DNA of 64,000 bases from Fluviicola chungangensis (GTDB lineage: Bacteria > Bacteroidota > Bacteroidia > Flavobacteriales_D > Crocinitomicaceae), in assembly GCF_007558725.1 (NCBI RefSeq), contig NZ_VLPL01000002.1, positions 62,001 to 126,000 of the forward strand, read 5' to 3'. The position numbers and the translations under genes are program-made. Under the pieces are notes generated by a model. The model worked only from the letters and a program-made list of their open reading frames with translations, made no database searches and was not told the DNA's origin. Position 1 is the first letter of the stretch. The number at the start of each line of letters is the position of its first letter. This document shows, piece by piece, positions 1 to 9,557 of the stretch.

Positions 1-371
1 TAGTATTTTCCGCTTGTCTGCGTAGCACGTGTTGCAAATTTAACGACACGACCCGAGCCAACTTCAAAACGAACGATTACCTCGTTATTCGGTCCTATTT
101 TTTCAAAAACGCCTCTGGTATTTGTCGGGATAATTATCCGGTCCTGTGTTTTGGAAGAGCTCACAACCAACTCTCCCGAATTACCGGTTCCCTGATTCCC
201 TGAAGATTGACTTTTCTCCAAAATAATATTCGAAGACGTATAAAACTGAACCTTCGTCATGTTCTCCGGTGTCAAATCAAAATCCTGTTTTACTTGATCT
301 GTGTAAGGAATTTTTTGAGCACAACTTACAACAAGAAGAGATAAAACTGCAAAAGCAAAAATTCGTTTCAT
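1..371 (-). CDS. Putative lipoprotein, C-terminus outside window
   Basis: The reading frame opens with ATG at 371-369 on the minus strand and stays open to the window edge, so about 123 residues are visible and the C-terminus is missing. It begins MKRIFAFAVLSLLVVSCAQK, a short hydrophobic signal followed by a lipobox (V-V-S-C) that predicts a lipid-anchored envelope protein. The remainder is polar, serine-rich around residues 50-75, and matches no domain I recognise. A promoter-like element lies just upstream (401-433). No function can be assigned. Confidence 0.7.
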   Translation of the reverse strand, partial: MKRIFAFAVLSLLVVSCAQKIPYTDQVKQDFDLTPENMTKVQFYTSSNIILEKSQSSGNQGTGNSGELVVSSSKTQDRIIIPTNTRGVFEKIGPNNEVIVRFEVGSGRVVKFATRATQTSGKY

Positions 372-400
372 GTTTTAAAAATTTGTCCGTTTCAAGGCAC

Positions 401-433
401 CAAAAATAGCGCCAATTTTTAATTTATAGCAAA
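401..433 (-). promoter_or_regulatory. Bacteroidetes-type promoter for the 1-371 lipoprotein
   Basis: Read on the minus strand there is TTTG (433-430), a 21-base spacer and TATTTTTG (408-401). This fits the Bacteroidetes -33 TTTG / -7 TAnnTTTG pattern, about 30 bases ahead of the ATG. Assigned by motif only. Confidence 0.45.
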
Positions 434-443
434 TATAATCTTT

Positions 444-1211
444 TTAATCCTCCGCGTTTCGATGAAGCGGAAACAAAACCGGTCTGCTTGGTGTTGCATC
501 GTTTACAAAGGGTGCGGTTTGAAGATTCAGCATATATTCTCCATCCGGAATGCCGTCCGGAACATAAATCATTTCCGTAATTGTTCTATCAAACCGTTCT
601 TGCTTCGGAACACCCCAAAAACCATGGTGAAAAGCCAATTCTCCCCCATCTTTTTCCCGGTCGACCGAAGGCGTGTCGATCAATAAATGAAGCACCTCCA
701 ATTCATTCAGGATCGGCAAAATATCCACATCGCAATAAGCAGGATTCGTATCGGAATAATTCACGTGCATTTTCCCCTCCTCATTCGGAAGTGTGCGTAT
801 GAGAAGTGCTTCACTCTTCATTCCTGTTAATTGAGAAGAAATAGTTGCTGCCGTAATTACGCGGTCAACGGATCCGTCGGGCTGTAAGCGGATTTCCGGG
901 GAAACCGTAATAACAACCGCAGAATACAGCAATTTATCAATGATGCCGTTTACGGAATGTACCTCAGAAGTAATGTGTCCCAAACACTCCGTATGCGTTC
1001 CATGTCCGTGCGGATTGAACCGGATTGAACGGAAATTAACACTTCCGCCTTCTACCACTGCGCCTACCCAGCCATTTTCCCGCACAGGTTCAATAACCGG
1101 TGGTGAAACGTACCACGCACACACATTTTGTTCCGATCCTTCCAGAGGAATAGCACAATCTATTCCTTCATTTGTTAAAATATAGCTTCCGTCTCCAAGA
1201 AATAATTGCAT
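444..1211 (-). CDS. Cyclase family protein (kynurenine formamidase-like metal hydrolase)
   Basis: 255 residues, no signal peptide, so probably cytoplasmic. Residues 68-79 read HGHGTHTECLGH, which matches the HxGTHxD/ExxxH metal-binding signature of the cyclase/arylformamidase family; H70, H73 and H79 would bind metal. The family hydrolyses amide or cyclic substrates such as N-formylkynurenine, but many Bacteroidetes members are uncharacterised, so the substrate is unknown. The start is ATG 1211, eight bases downstream of the end of the M48 protease gene, so the two are probably co-transcribed. No other kynurenine-pathway gene is in the window. Confidence 0.8.
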   Translation of the reverse strand: MQLFLGDGSYILTNEGIDCAIPLEGSEQNVCAWYVSPPVIEPVRENGWVGAVVEGGSVNFRSIRFNPHGHGTHTECLGHITSEVHSVNGIIDKLLYSAVVITVSPEIRLQPDGSVDRVITAATISSQLTGMKSEALLIRTLPNEEGKMHVNYSDTNPAYCDVDILPILNELEVLHLLIDTPSVDREKDGGELAFHHGFWGVPKQERFDRTITEMIYVPDGIPDGEYMLNLQTAPFVNDATPSRPVLFPLHRNAED

Positions 1212-1219
1212 ACTGATGT

Positions 1220-2026
1220 TTAAGGTAATTTGGCCATGATCTTTTTATACTCAGAAGCAAAATCATTTACTCCCTGACAGGCCATTTCAATGCGGTAGTT
1301 CCTGAATGCTTCTATGCGATTTTCAGGATTCGGATGTGTACTTAAGAATTCCGGTACGCGGGAACCTCCTGCAGCGTTGATCTTTTCAAAAAATCCTGCT
1401 CCGCCATCTGCCTGGTAAACCGTCGGGCAAAGGTATGTTACCGAGCCTTTATCTGCTTCCGCTTCATGGTTGCGGGAGAATTTCAAACCGACCAGTCCGG
1501 AGGTAATCTGTGCCAACTGCTGATGATCCCCGGCAATAATTGAAAGCAATGTTTGAACCCCGTACATCTGTGTCATTTGACGTGTAGAATGGCGAAAATC
1601 CGCGTGTGCAATTTCATGTCCCAATACACCGGCCAATTGAGCTTCATTGTCCAAATATTTCAGAATCCCGGTATAAACGTAAATGTAGCCACCCGGAGTG
1701 CAAAATGCATTCAATGTGCTGTCATCGTGAATGATACGCAATCTCCACGCAAAATCCCCTTTGTGCTGCACTTGTCCTGAATTCAAAATGGTATTCCGGA
1801 TTTTATACAGGTACTGATATATTTCTTTGTGTGAAGCCGAATCCAGTAAGGGATATTCCTTCGGGTTTCCATCAATTTCAGCTGCTACCTGAGCACCCAA
1901 CTGACGATCTTGTTCTACCGGGAAAAGATTAAATCCCGATCCTAACTTTTTGGACCCGTTACAATTCATTAAGGACCCTGCGCCACCAATTAACAATAAA
2001 GAAAAAACAATAACTCTTTTCATCAT
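1220..2026 (-). CDS. M48 family metalloprotease, secreted or lipid-anchored
   Basis: 268 residues with a hydrophobic N-terminal signal ending near L-M-N-C22, a plausible though imperfect lipobox. The zinc protease motif HEIAH is at residues 137-141, and a downstream NHEAEAD stretch supplies the third ligand (Glu), as in the M48/Ste24 and BepA/LoiP families. The C-terminal STHPNPENRIEAF segment is also typical. By analogy with BepA/LoiP it would act on envelope proteins, though the target is unknown. A TATTTTTG -7 element lies just upstream and the cyclase-family gene follows eight bases after it. Confidence 0.88.
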   Translation of the reverse strand: MMKRVIVFSLLLIGGAGSLMNCNGSKKLGSGFNLFPVEQDRQLGAQVAAEIDGNPKEYPLLDSASHKEIYQYLYKIRNTILNSGQVQHKGDFAWRLRIIHDDSTLNAFCTPGGYIYVYTGILKYLDNEAQLAGVLGHEIAHADFRHSTRQMTQMYGVQTLLSIIAGDHQQLAQITSGLVGLKFSRNHEAEADKGSVTYLCPTVYQADGGAGFFEKINAAGGSRVPEFLSTHPNPENRIEAFRNYRIEMACQGVNDFASEYKKIMAKLP

Positions 2027-2039
2027 CTTGAGATTTATG

Positions 2040-2047
2040 CAAAAATA
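2040..2047 (-). promoter_or_regulatory. -7 element (TATTTTTG) for the M48 protease gene
   Basis: The plus strand reads caaaaata, which is TATTTTTG on the minus strand, 13 bases before the ATG at 2026. It matches TAnnTTTG. No clear -33 TTTG is seen at the right distance. Confidence 0.35.
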
Positions 2048-2149
2048 GATTAATTCCCAAAACTTTAGGCTTAAGCACTTATTTATCCCTGCAACTATTT
2101 CCCTATTTTAATACTTCTTGCTTAACTTTACATAGTGGAGGACAAAAAA

Positions 2150-3937
2150 ATGGACATCGGATTAAAATTGAAAACACTGCCTGATAAACCCGGAGTGTAT
2201 CAATATTTCGATAAGAACGGAACCATTCTGTATGTTGGGAAGGCCAAAAATCTCAAAAAAAGGGTTACTTCCTATTTCAAAAAGAATCATGAGCACGCGA
2301 AAACGTACATTCTTGTAAAGAAGATCGCCGATATTCAATACATCGTTGTGGATTCGGAAATGGATGCGCTCCTACTGGAAAACAACCTCATTAAGAAATA
2401 CCTTCCAAAATACAATATTCAGTTAAAGGACGATAAAACCTATCCCTGGATTTGTGTCAAAAAGGAACCGTTCCCCCGCGTTTTTTCTACACGGATCGTT
2501 GTCAAGGACGGGTCCCGGTATTATGGTCCGTATCCGAGCGGACGTGTGATGCATACCTTGCTGGACCTGATCCGGGATTTGTTTCCCCTGCGTACTTGTG
2601 CTCTGGACCTGTCGGCGAATAAAATTGAAAAAAACGCCTACAAAGTTTGTTTGGAATACCACATAGGCAAGTGCAAAGGACCTTGTGAAGGAAAGCAGAA
2701 AGCATCCGAATACAATGGAATGATCGAACAGATCGAAGGAATTCTAAAAGGGAATATTTACAGCGTAATTCAAAACCTGAAGCAGTTGATGCAGCAGGCT
2801 TCTGCGGATTTCCGATTTGAAGAAGCCCACGATATCAAAACCCGTATCGAGATCCTTGAAAAATACAAGGCGAAGTCAACGGTGGTTTCTCCGACCATTC
2901 ACCAGGTGGATGTGGTTTCCATGGTGGAAGATAACGACCTTGTTTTCGTGAATTACCTAGTTATTAACCACGGTGCGATCATTCATGGAATTACCGTTGA
3001 GGTGAAACGAAAACTGGACGAAACACAAGCAGACATCATCACGTTTGTTCTCCCCGAATTGCGGGAGCGTTTCCAAAGCGAGGCAAAGGAGATCCTGGTC
3101 GAAACGAACGTTGATTGGGAAATGGAAGGTGTTCGGTTTTTTGCCCCGCAGCGTGGCGACAAAAAAGCATTGATTGATCTTTCTCTGCGAAATGCAAAGT
3201 CTTACCGCATGGAAAAAATCAAACAGGAGAAGATCAAGGATCCTGAAAAACATACCAATCGCATCCTGGAAACCATGAAAAACGACCTGCGTTTGAAGGA
3301 GCTTCCCGTACATATTGAATGTTTCGATAACTCGAATATCCAGGGAACAAACCCGGTCTCGGCCTGTGTTGTGTTCAAAGATGCCAAGCCAAGCAAAAAG
3401 GATTACCGTCATTTCAATGTCCAAACCGTGGAAGGTCCGGATGATTTTGCTACCATGCGTGAAGCGGTTTATCGTCGCTACAGAAGACTCCTGGAAGAAG
3501 AACAGCCTTTGCCTCAGCTGATTATCATCGATGGTGGAAAAGGCCAGCTGGGCGCAGCACTGGAATCGCTGGAAAAACTGAACCTTCGGGGAAAAATTGC
3601 CATTATCGGAATTGCGAAACGTTTGGAAGAATTGTTTTATCCCGGTGACAGCTTACCGCTTTATTTGGATAAGCGTTCCGAAACCCTTAAGGTCATTCAG
3701 CACTTGCGGAATGAAGCACATCGTTTCGGGATCACGCATCACCGCAATCGCAGAAGCAAAAGTGCATTGAATAACGAATTGGAAACCATTCCCGGAATCG
3801 GTGAAAAAACCGTTCAGGACCTCATCAGGACGTTCAAATCCGTAAAACGTGTAAAGGAACAAAGCGAAGAAAGCTTAGCTTCCGTTGTCGGGAAAGCGAA
3901 AGCGAAGGTGATTATCACATTTTTCGGATCAAATTAA
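2150..3937 (+). CDS. uvrC: UvrABC excinuclease subunit C
   Basis: UvrC makes the 3' and 5' incisions around DNA lesions handed over by UvrAB in nucleotide excision repair. The roughly 595-residue protein has the full order: GIY-YIG nuclease domain (DKPGVYQYF...ILYVGKAKNL, about 10-90), a UVR motif (FRFEEAHDIKTRIEILEKYK, about 205-230), the RNase H-like C-terminal nuclease with HIECFDNSNIQG and LIIIDGGKGQL, and a helix-hairpin-helix end (ETIPGIGEKTVQDL). The frame is open from GTG 2135, but ATG 2150 is preceded by GGAGGA at 2137-2142 and is the better start. The stop overlaps that of the convergent gene by four bases (TTAA). Confidence 0.97.
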   Translation: MDIGLKLKTLPDKPGVYQYFDKNGTILYVGKAKNLKKRVTSYFKKNHEHAKTYILVKKIADIQYIVVDSEMDALLLENNLIKKYLPKYNIQLKDDKTYPWICVKKEPFPRVFSTRIVVKDGSRYYGPYPSGRVMHTLLDLIRDLFPLRTCALDLSANKIEKNAYKVCLEYHIGKCKGPCEGKQKASEYNGMIEQIEGILKGNIYSVIQNLKQLMQQASADFRFEEAHDIKTRIEILEKYKAKSTVVSPTIHQVDVVSMVEDNDLVFVNYLVINHGAIIHGITVEVKRKLDETQADIITFVLPELRERFQSEAKEILVETNVDWEMEGVRFFAPQRGDKKALIDLSLRNAKSYRMEKIKQEKIKDPEKHTNRILETMKNDLRLKELPVHIECFDNSNIQGTNPVSACVVFKDAKPSKKDYRHFNVQTVEGPDDFATMREAVYRRYRRLLEEEQPLPQLIIIDGGKGQLGAALESLEKLNLRGKIAIIGIAKRLEELFYPGDSLPLYLDKRSETLKVIQHLRNEAHRFGITHHRNRRSKSALNNELETIPGIGEKTVQDLIRTFKSVKRVKEQSEESLASVVGKAKAKVIITFFGSN

Positions 3938-4584
3938 GCTAGCATCATAATCAGGAAAAGCCCTAACCCTGCAAGTACAATTCCACCAAAAATAATCGCC
4001 GGTATTACGAAACCGTAACTCAACTTTTTCAATCGGTATTTCTCCGGATGCTTTCTAAGAGAATGGATAATGAAAAACGCGAAAATCATGGCCAGAAAAA
4101 AAAACACTGCAACACCAATCAGAGCTTCAGCATAGAATGTGACGAAGAAAATAAAAACAATCCCAATACTCCACGCGCCCCAAATTGCCCAGGTCAAGGG
4201 ATGCATTATTCGTTTCGGAACTTCTTCTGCCTCATCATCGGTTTCTTTCACCGGTGAAGATTCGCCGGACTTAATTTGCTGCTCTTTTTGAATTTCCACT
4301 TCGAATGGAAAGGGCGGTTCTTCCACCCGAAGATCTTCGATCACATTTTTGGTTTCAACAGCAACTTGTTCCATGCTTTCCGTTTGGCCTACACTTAAAG
4401 AGTCGTTACTTTTCAGTTCCACATGCACATCCGGCGATTCCATACTCAAAGTTTCGGAGGAATTCGGTATCGATTTAATTTTTCGGTTCCATTCTACGTG
4501 ATATCCGTTTCCGAAATGGCGTTTTGTAATGGTGCAGGAACAAACTATTCCTCCACATATTAAAAGTAGCATTAGGTGTTTCAT
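3934..4584 (-). CDS. Lineage-specific lipoprotein/membrane protein, paralogue of 23417-24091
   Basis: 216 residues of unknown function. The N-terminus carries a lipoprotein-type signal (LLLICGGIVCSC) followed by TITKRHFGNGYHVEWNRK. A charged Glu/Ser-rich linker (about 40-120) leads to a C-terminal block of about three hydrophobic segments (roughly 128-215). The order signal/lipobox, K-R-x-F-x-N-G-Y-x-x-x-W-N-[KR], acidic linker, membrane block recurs in the protein at 23417-24091, so these are paralogues. It sits tail to tail with uvrC (overlap 3934-3937). The C-terminal helices suggest that the inner membrane is the final location despite the lipobox. Confidence 0.7.
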   Translation of the reverse strand: MKHLMLLLICGGIVCSCTITKRHFGNGYHVEWNRKIKSIPNSSETLSMESPDVHVELKSNDSLSVGQTESMEQVAVETKNVIEDLRVEEPPFPFEVEIQKEQQIKSGESSPVKETDDEAEEVPKRIMHPLTWAIWGAWSIGIVFIFFVTFYAEALIGVAVFFFLAMIFAFFIIHSLRKHPEKYRLKKLSYGFVIPAIIFGGIVLAGLGLFLIMMLA

Positions 4585-4751
4585 TTCTCTAATTTTAGAA
4601 ACAAAGAAATAAATTGTTCAGCAAAAGAGAGTTGCGGTTTTCCGTACTTGAATTCAGACTGTACGCTTTAATCCAAAAGCAAATCATTTTTCAACCTTCG
4701 AGGTGAAAGAACGAAGAACATTTGAATATGTGAGCCTATTTGACCTTCTGG

Positions 4752-7094
4752 TTAAAGCTTGTAATTCAGCTGCAGCATAAAAGTCCGCGGCGCCTGAATA
4801 TCACCCGGCCTGGTCATGTATTCGGTATTTGCAATGTTGTTTATGATAAACGCGATTTTGTACTTCTCCTTGTAACAATAACCGATCCGTGCGTCAAATA
4901 CAACGGTAATTCCGTGGTGCTCTTCCCGGTAATTTTTCAATCCCGGCAGGATTTGCTGACCCAAAAACCCATTCTCAAAAATGTTATCGATGTTTTTCAT
5001 GTAACTATTCAAGCGCATCGACCCTCCGACACTGATTCCTCTATACTCCAATTGAAGATCTGCTTTTGCCAGATGGTTGAAACGGTATTTCAATAAATTG
5101 GAACTCGTATCGGAAAAAGTGGAACGGTAAGCGGAATCCTGGTTTTTCGAGATCGGGTTCATATAGGTATAGCCCAATAAAGCCAAAACCCGGAACGGTC
5201 CCATGTATCCTTCACCCGAGATGGAGATTTCAGCTCCCGTTATTTCTGCAGATTCTGCATTTTGCGCGCGAAACCCGAACCATTTTTTATAGTATCCCGG
5301 AGCATTCGGATTAAAACTGAACGGGATTGAATCCGGTTTATAGAAGCCGAAGGTGAATTCCATCATGTTGTCGTAGTGATTGATAAATCCTGCAACATCC
5401 ACAAATCCCTTCCATTTTCCAATCTTCACTCCCTGTTTCACCCCGATTTCCGCTGCCCAACCGGTTTCCGGTTTCAAATCCGGATTTGCAAAGATGAGCA
5501 GACCACCAACAGAAGTTGTTGTATATCTTTCTGCAACACTTGGATAACGAACCCCTTGTCCGAAAGAAGCACGTAAATGGGTATGTTTTGTCACAGCGTA
5601 ATGAATTCCGGCTCTGAGAATTGGTCTGACCGGAATTTTCGTTGTGGAATCCTTCCCAAAATAATAATCCGAATCCCCTTGTCTTCCGTCCTGTTGGAAA
5701 TATTCTCCGCGAATTCCCGCAACGATATTTACTTTTTTCCAGTTTTTCTCTCCCTGCAAATACAACGCACCGTTCAGGGAATTGTGATCACCGAACAGAT
5801 AGGATTTCACCTCATTCGCAATGGCAGTCACTCCGGTCGTCAGTACCCACGAATTATTGTTCCATCCACGCTGAAACTGGTAATCTCCATACCAAACCTC
5901 CGATTTGGAACTTTGGGACAGGTTCGTATAATTCTTATTGTCTATAAAGTAAAGTCTTCCTCTCAACTGGTGTTTGTTCCCGAATCGATCGACGTATTTG
6001 ATCGACGGATCAACAGATACGCGCACTCCGCGGTTGTAAGTCAGGCTAGAGCCCGCTACGCTGGTATCTGCGCCACCAAATGGTTGGTAAGCCAATGAAT
6101 CACTTTCCCAGATGATGAAATTCCCTGTTTTTTGCAACTGTGCGTTCCAACCCAATGAAGCTTTGAAATTTTTAATTTTACCCGGCCGGTAACTGATCGT
6201 TCCGTTAAATCGACCGCGATCTTCCGTTTCTCCCTGGCGATACCCATCATTTGTATAACCGTAAGCGCCCAGTGTCAATCCAAATCTGCCGAATTGCTTT
6301 GAAAAAGTCAAATCTCCCTGGTAAAAGGTCGGGTTCTTGCTCCACCATTTCAAACTTGCACGTTTCGGGTTGTCGTAGATTCCTCCCTGCACCTGGACAT
6401 TCAAACTTGCTTTTTCAGTCGGTTCCCGCTCGATCAGAGAAATCATCCCGTTCAACGCTCCCGAACCATACAATACGGAAGACGCGCCTTTGATCACTTC
6501 CACTTGCTGCACATTTTCAATGGGAATCGAATTCCATTTCGCATCACCCACATCAGCCGAAAGCAATGGAATTTCATTCCACAGGACCAACACCCTGCTT
6601 CCCGCTCCGTATGTAAATCCGCTTCCGCCCCGAATGCTGACTTGTCCGTCCATGGCATAAGCTCCGGGAACTTGATCAACAGCCTGTTCCAGATCCGTTA
6701 TTCCTTTATTTGCAATCAATTCCGGTTTAATGATATCGAGCGAAATGGTCAATTCCTGTACAGACTGCTTTCTACGCGATGCTGCTACAACAACCGGTCC
6801 GATGTCCTGCACGGATATCAGGGGTTTTAATCGGATCGCTTCAATCCGGTTGGAAGTAATAATAATGGTATCCGAATAATAATCCGTCGCCGAGATAACA
6901 CAGGTAGCAGGAAATGCCCCGATCTTAAATGAAAACTCCCCGTTTTCGTTTGCTTGCGTGCTGTTTCCACCGATGATTTTTAACTGTGCAAAAGGAATCG
7001 GTTGCTTTGTTTCCACGTCCGAAACAGCTCCAACAATCTCTTGAGAAAAAAGTGAAATCGGGGCCAAAAAAAGTAGGAGTAGCACTTGCTTCAT
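4752..7094 (-). CDS. TonB-dependent outer-membrane receptor with carboxypeptidase-like N-terminal domain
   Basis: About 780 residues. A signal peptide (MKQVLLLLFLAPISLFSQ) is followed by a carboxypeptidase-regulatory-like beta domain (IVGAVSDVETKQPIPFAQLKI, about 20-95), a plug domain (VQELTISLDII...DLEQAVDQVPGAY...GGSGFTYGAGSRVLVLW, about 105-220) and a long outer-membrane beta-barrel ending in ...RTFMLQLNYKL. The frame extends upstream only to a TTG at 7118, and ATG 7094 fits the signal peptide better. The class imports siderophores, cobalamin or other ligands using TonB energy. No SusD partner or substrate enzyme is adjacent, so the ligand is unknown; the barrel resembles siderophore/vitamin-type receptors more than SusC. 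It is divergent from dprA. Confidence 0.9.
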   Translation of the reverse strand: MKQVLLLLFLAPISLFSQEIVGAVSDVETKQPIPFAQLKIIGGNSTQANENGEFSFKIGAFPATCVISATDYYSDTIIITSNRIEAIRLKPLISVQDIGPVVVAASRRKQSVQELTISLDIIKPELIANKGITDLEQAVDQVPGAYAMDGQVSIRGGSGFTYGAGSRVLVLWNEIPLLSADVGDAKWNSIPIENVQQVEVIKGASSVLYGSGALNGMISLIEREPTEKASLNVQVQGGIYDNPKRASLKWWSKNPTFYQGDLTFSKQFGRFGLTLGAYGYTNDGYRQGETEDRGRFNGTISYRPGKIKNFKASLGWNAQLQKTGNFIIWESDSLAYQPFGGADTSVAGSSLTYNRGVRVSVDPSIKYVDRFGNKHQLRGRLYFIDNKNYTNLSQSSKSEVWYGDYQFQRGWNNNSWVLTTGVTAIANEVKSYLFGDHNSLNGALYLQGEKNWKKVNIVAGIRGEYFQQDGRQGDSDYYFGKDSTTKIPVRPILRAGIHYAVTKHTHLRASFGQGVRYPSVAERYTTTSVGGLLIFANPDLKPETGWAAEIGVKQGVKIGKWKGFVDVAGFINHYDNMMEFTFGFYKPDSIPFSFNPNAPGYYKKWFGFRAQNAESAEITGAEISISGEGYMGPFRVLALLGYTYMNPISKNQDSAYRSTFSDTSSNLLKYRFNHLAKADLQLEYRGISVGGSMRLNSYMKNIDNIFENGFLGQQILPGLKNYREEHHGITVVFDARIGYCYKEKYKIAFIINNIANTEYMTRPGDIQAPRTFMLQLNYKL

Positions 7095-7138
7095 ACCGGT
7101 GTTTTTTCTTATATTCAATAGACCAAAGTACCAAAAAA

Positions 7139-8242
7139 TTGAATTTTACAACCATTCATCATCAAATTGCACTTACCTTTTTAAGTGGTATCGGAAGTCG
7201 ACGAGCACGGGTAATTGTTTCTCACTTCAACGACCTGGAGGCATTTTTCACAGAAAAGCGTTTGAACCTTGCCCGAATTCCGGGAATTCCGGCCGATTTC
7301 GTTTCCCTGAAGTTGCGGTTGAACGCCCTAAAGGAAGCCGATAAAGTTTTGCAGGAACTGGACCGGATTGGCGGGAAGACCGTTTTTTTCACGGAGAAAA
7401 ACTACCCACGAAGATTGAAACAATGCGCCGATGCACCTTTACTGCTTTATACCAAGGGAAATATCGATTGGAATCCTCCTAAATTGGTTTCCATAGTTGG
7501 GACCCGCCATGCAACGGATTACGGAAAAGCCCTCACTCATGAGCTCATTGAAGGATTGGCGTCACAACACGTTACGATTGTCAGTGGCATGGCCTACGGA
7601 ATCGATGTGTATGCGCATCTCGAAGCCCTGAAACACCAGCTTCCGACTTGGGGAGTTTTGGGTCATGGCCTGGCAAAAATGTACCCGGGAGAACACCGGA
7701 AAATAGCAGAACGCATGTTGGAAACCGGCGGAATCATTAGTGAGTTTATTCCTTCCCAAAAACCCGAACCACAACACTTCCCCATGCGGAACAGGATTGT
7801 TGCGGGTTTGACCGATGCAACCATTGTTATTGAAAGCGGTGAAAAAGGCGGCTCCTTAATTACAGCCTCTCTTGCTGCAGATTATAACCGGGATGTTTTT
7901 GCCTATCCAGGCGATGTCTCCAGGCCGTTTTCCTCGGGCTGTTTGGGTTTGATCCAAAAAAACCAAGCCCAGTTGATCCGCAATTCGAAGGATTTGATCC
8001 AAAGTATGAATTGGCAGACTGCGGAAACACCTTCCGGGCAACAGCGGTCGTTATTTGTGGAACTTAATGTAAGAGAGGAAAAAATTATGGCTGTCCTAAA
8101 AACCAAACCGGAACTGACCTTAGATACCATCGGTTACCTCTCGGCCCTCACTGTCAGTGAAGTTTCCAGTGATTTATTGAGCTTGGAATTCAAAGGCTTA
8201 GTTCGCTCTCTTCCGGGAAGGCGCTTTCAACTTATACAGTAA
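7139..8242 (+). CDS. dprA: DNA-processing protein DprA
   Basis: DprA binds incoming single-stranded DNA and loads RecA during natural transformation. The Rossmann-type core is clear: VSIVGTRHATDYG, TIVSGMAYGIDVYAHLEAL, GVLGHGLAKMYPGEHRKIAE, RNRIVAGLTDATIVIESGEKGGSLITA and the YPGDVSRPFSSGCLGLI end. It is flanked by an N-terminal SAM-like helical region (TFLSGIGSRRARVIV) and a C-terminal winged-helix domain. The open frame reaches back to GTG 6986 inside the TonB receptor gene, but TTG 7139 gives a normal 367-residue protein starting NFTTIHHQIALTFL. The start codon is therefore inferred. Confidence 0.92.
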   Translation: MNFTTIHHQIALTFLSGIGSRRARVIVSHFNDLEAFFTEKRLNLARIPGIPADFVSLKLRLNALKEADKVLQELDRIGGKTVFFTEKNYPRRLKQCADAPLLLYTKGNIDWNPPKLVSIVGTRHATDYGKALTHELIEGLASQHVTIVSGMAYGIDVYAHLEALKHQLPTWGVLGHGLAKMYPGEHRKIAERMLETGGIISEFIPSQKPEPQHFPMRNRIVAGLTDATIVIESGEKGGSLITASLAADYNRDVFAYPGDVSRPFSSGCLGLIQKNQAQLIRNSKDLIQSMNWQTAETPSGQQRSLFVELNVREEKIMAVLKTKPELTLDTIGYLSALTVSEVSSDLLSLEFKGLVRSLPGRRFQLIQ

Positions 8243-8296
8243 AGAACAAGTGTGTTTGCGCTTAAATTTCTATTTTAGGGGCCATAAACTAGAAAA

Positions 8297-9493
8297 ATGA
8301 AAAAACATCTTTTATTTGGAGCCTTGGCTCTAAGTACCCAAATTGCCTTTGGACAAACAGTAACAAACGCTACAGACAGTAAGTACCAATTCACCAAAGT
8401 AGTTCAATTAGATGCAAATCCGGTTGAAAGCCAGGGAATGACAGGAACCTGCTGGAGTTTTTCTTCCTTGTCCTTTTTCGAAAGTGAATTGATCCGTTTG
8501 GGACACAAAAATCCGGCTGAATTATCTGAAATGTACATTGTACGTAAAGCATACGAATCCAAAGCAGAGCGTTTTATCCGTATGGACGGAAAAATCAACT
8601 TTGCCGAAGGAGGTGCATTTCACGATATTCCTTACGTGATCAAACGTTACGGGATTGTTCCTAAAAGTGTTTACACGGGATTAACGAATGGAAAAACCAC
8701 TTATAATCACGAAGAATTATTTGCCGTATTGAATAGTTTCATGCAAACCGTTCTTGCCGAAGTTCAGAAGGGTCACGGAATCGGTAAAGAATGGAAAAAA
8801 GCATTCTCCTCGATCCTGGATGCTTATTTGGGTCCCGACGTAACGGAATTTACACTCGATGGGAAGAAATACACGCCGATAACCTATGCAGCTTCTCTCG
8901 GACTGAATATGAACGAGTATGTTTCCATTACTTCATTCAGTAACGATCCGTTCTACGAAACTTGTGAAATCGCTATTCCGGACAACTGGGCTTGGGGAGA
9001 CAGTTACAATGTTCCGTTGGAAGATATGGTTGCCGTTGCAGAAAACGCATTGAAGAATGGATACACTTTGGCTTGGGGAGCGGATGTTTCCGAGAAAGGC
9101 TTCAATTTCCGTCAGGGTATTGCCATTTTGCCGGAAGACGAGTCTACTATCCAAACGCGTGGAAAAGACAACAAATCATTCAACGATGCGGGAGCTGCAA
9201 AAACTTCCAATGCATTTTTGGAACCGGTAAAAGAGAAAACCGTTACGCAGGAATTACGTCAGGAAGGGTACGACGGGAAATTAACAACAGATGACCACGG
9301 AATGCACATTGTAGGTTTGTTTAAGGATCAAAACGGAACACGCTACTTTTTGGTGAAAAATTCCTGGGGAACGGATAATTTACCACAAGGATATCTATAC
9401 GTTTCCGAGAATTATTTCCGTTTGAAAACAATCAATATTTACTTAAACAAAAACGGTTTAGCAAAGGATTTGAAAGTAAAACTAAAATTGTAA
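8297..9493 (+). CDS. Secreted C1 family cysteine peptidase (bleomycin hydrolase/PepC-like)
   Basis: 398 residues with a signal peptide (MKKHLLFGALALSTQIAFGQ). The papain-like triad is visible in the order seen in aminopeptidase C/bleomycin hydrolase: C52 in GTCWSFSSL, H337 in HGMHIVG and N355 in VKNSWG. A long insert between C52 and H337 is typical of the C1B subfamily, which usually forms cytoplasmic hexamers. Here the signal peptide points to the periplasm or outside. It stands alone between dprA and the BlaI-type regulator. A peptide-trimming role is inferred from the family. Confidence 0.88.
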   Translation: MKKHLLFGALALSTQIAFGQTVTNATDSKYQFTKVVQLDANPVESQGMTGTCWSFSSLSFFESELIRLGHKNPAELSEMYIVRKAYESKAERFIRMDGKINFAEGGAFHDIPYVIKRYGIVPKSVYTGLTNGKTTYNHEELFAVLNSFMQTVLAEVQKGHGIGKEWKKAFSSILDAYLGPDVTEFTLDGKKYTPITYAASLGLNMNEYVSITSFSNDPFYETCEIAIPDNWAWGDSYNVPLEDMVAVAENALKNGYTLAWGADVSEKGFNFRQGIAILPEDESTIQTRGKDNKSFNDAGAAKTSNAFLEPVKEKTVTQELRQEGYDGKLTTDDHGMHIVGLFKDQNGTRYFLVKNSWGTDNLPQGYLYVSENYFRLKTINIYLNKNGLAKDLKVKLKL

Positions 9494-9501
9494 GTAAATA
9501 G

Positions 9502-9532
9502 TTTGCAGGATACACTTTTTTTGTTAGATTTG
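9502..9532 (+). promoter_or_regulatory. Promoter of the BlaI-type regulator gene
   Basis: TTTG at 9502-9505, a 19-base spacer and TAGATTTG at 9525-9532. This is the best match in the window to the Bacteroidetes -33/-7 consensus. Transcription would start about 20 bases before the ATG at 9558. No obvious inverted-repeat operator for the product itself is seen. Confidence 0.6.
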
Positions 9533-9557
9533 TCACATTACCACAAACTATTATAAC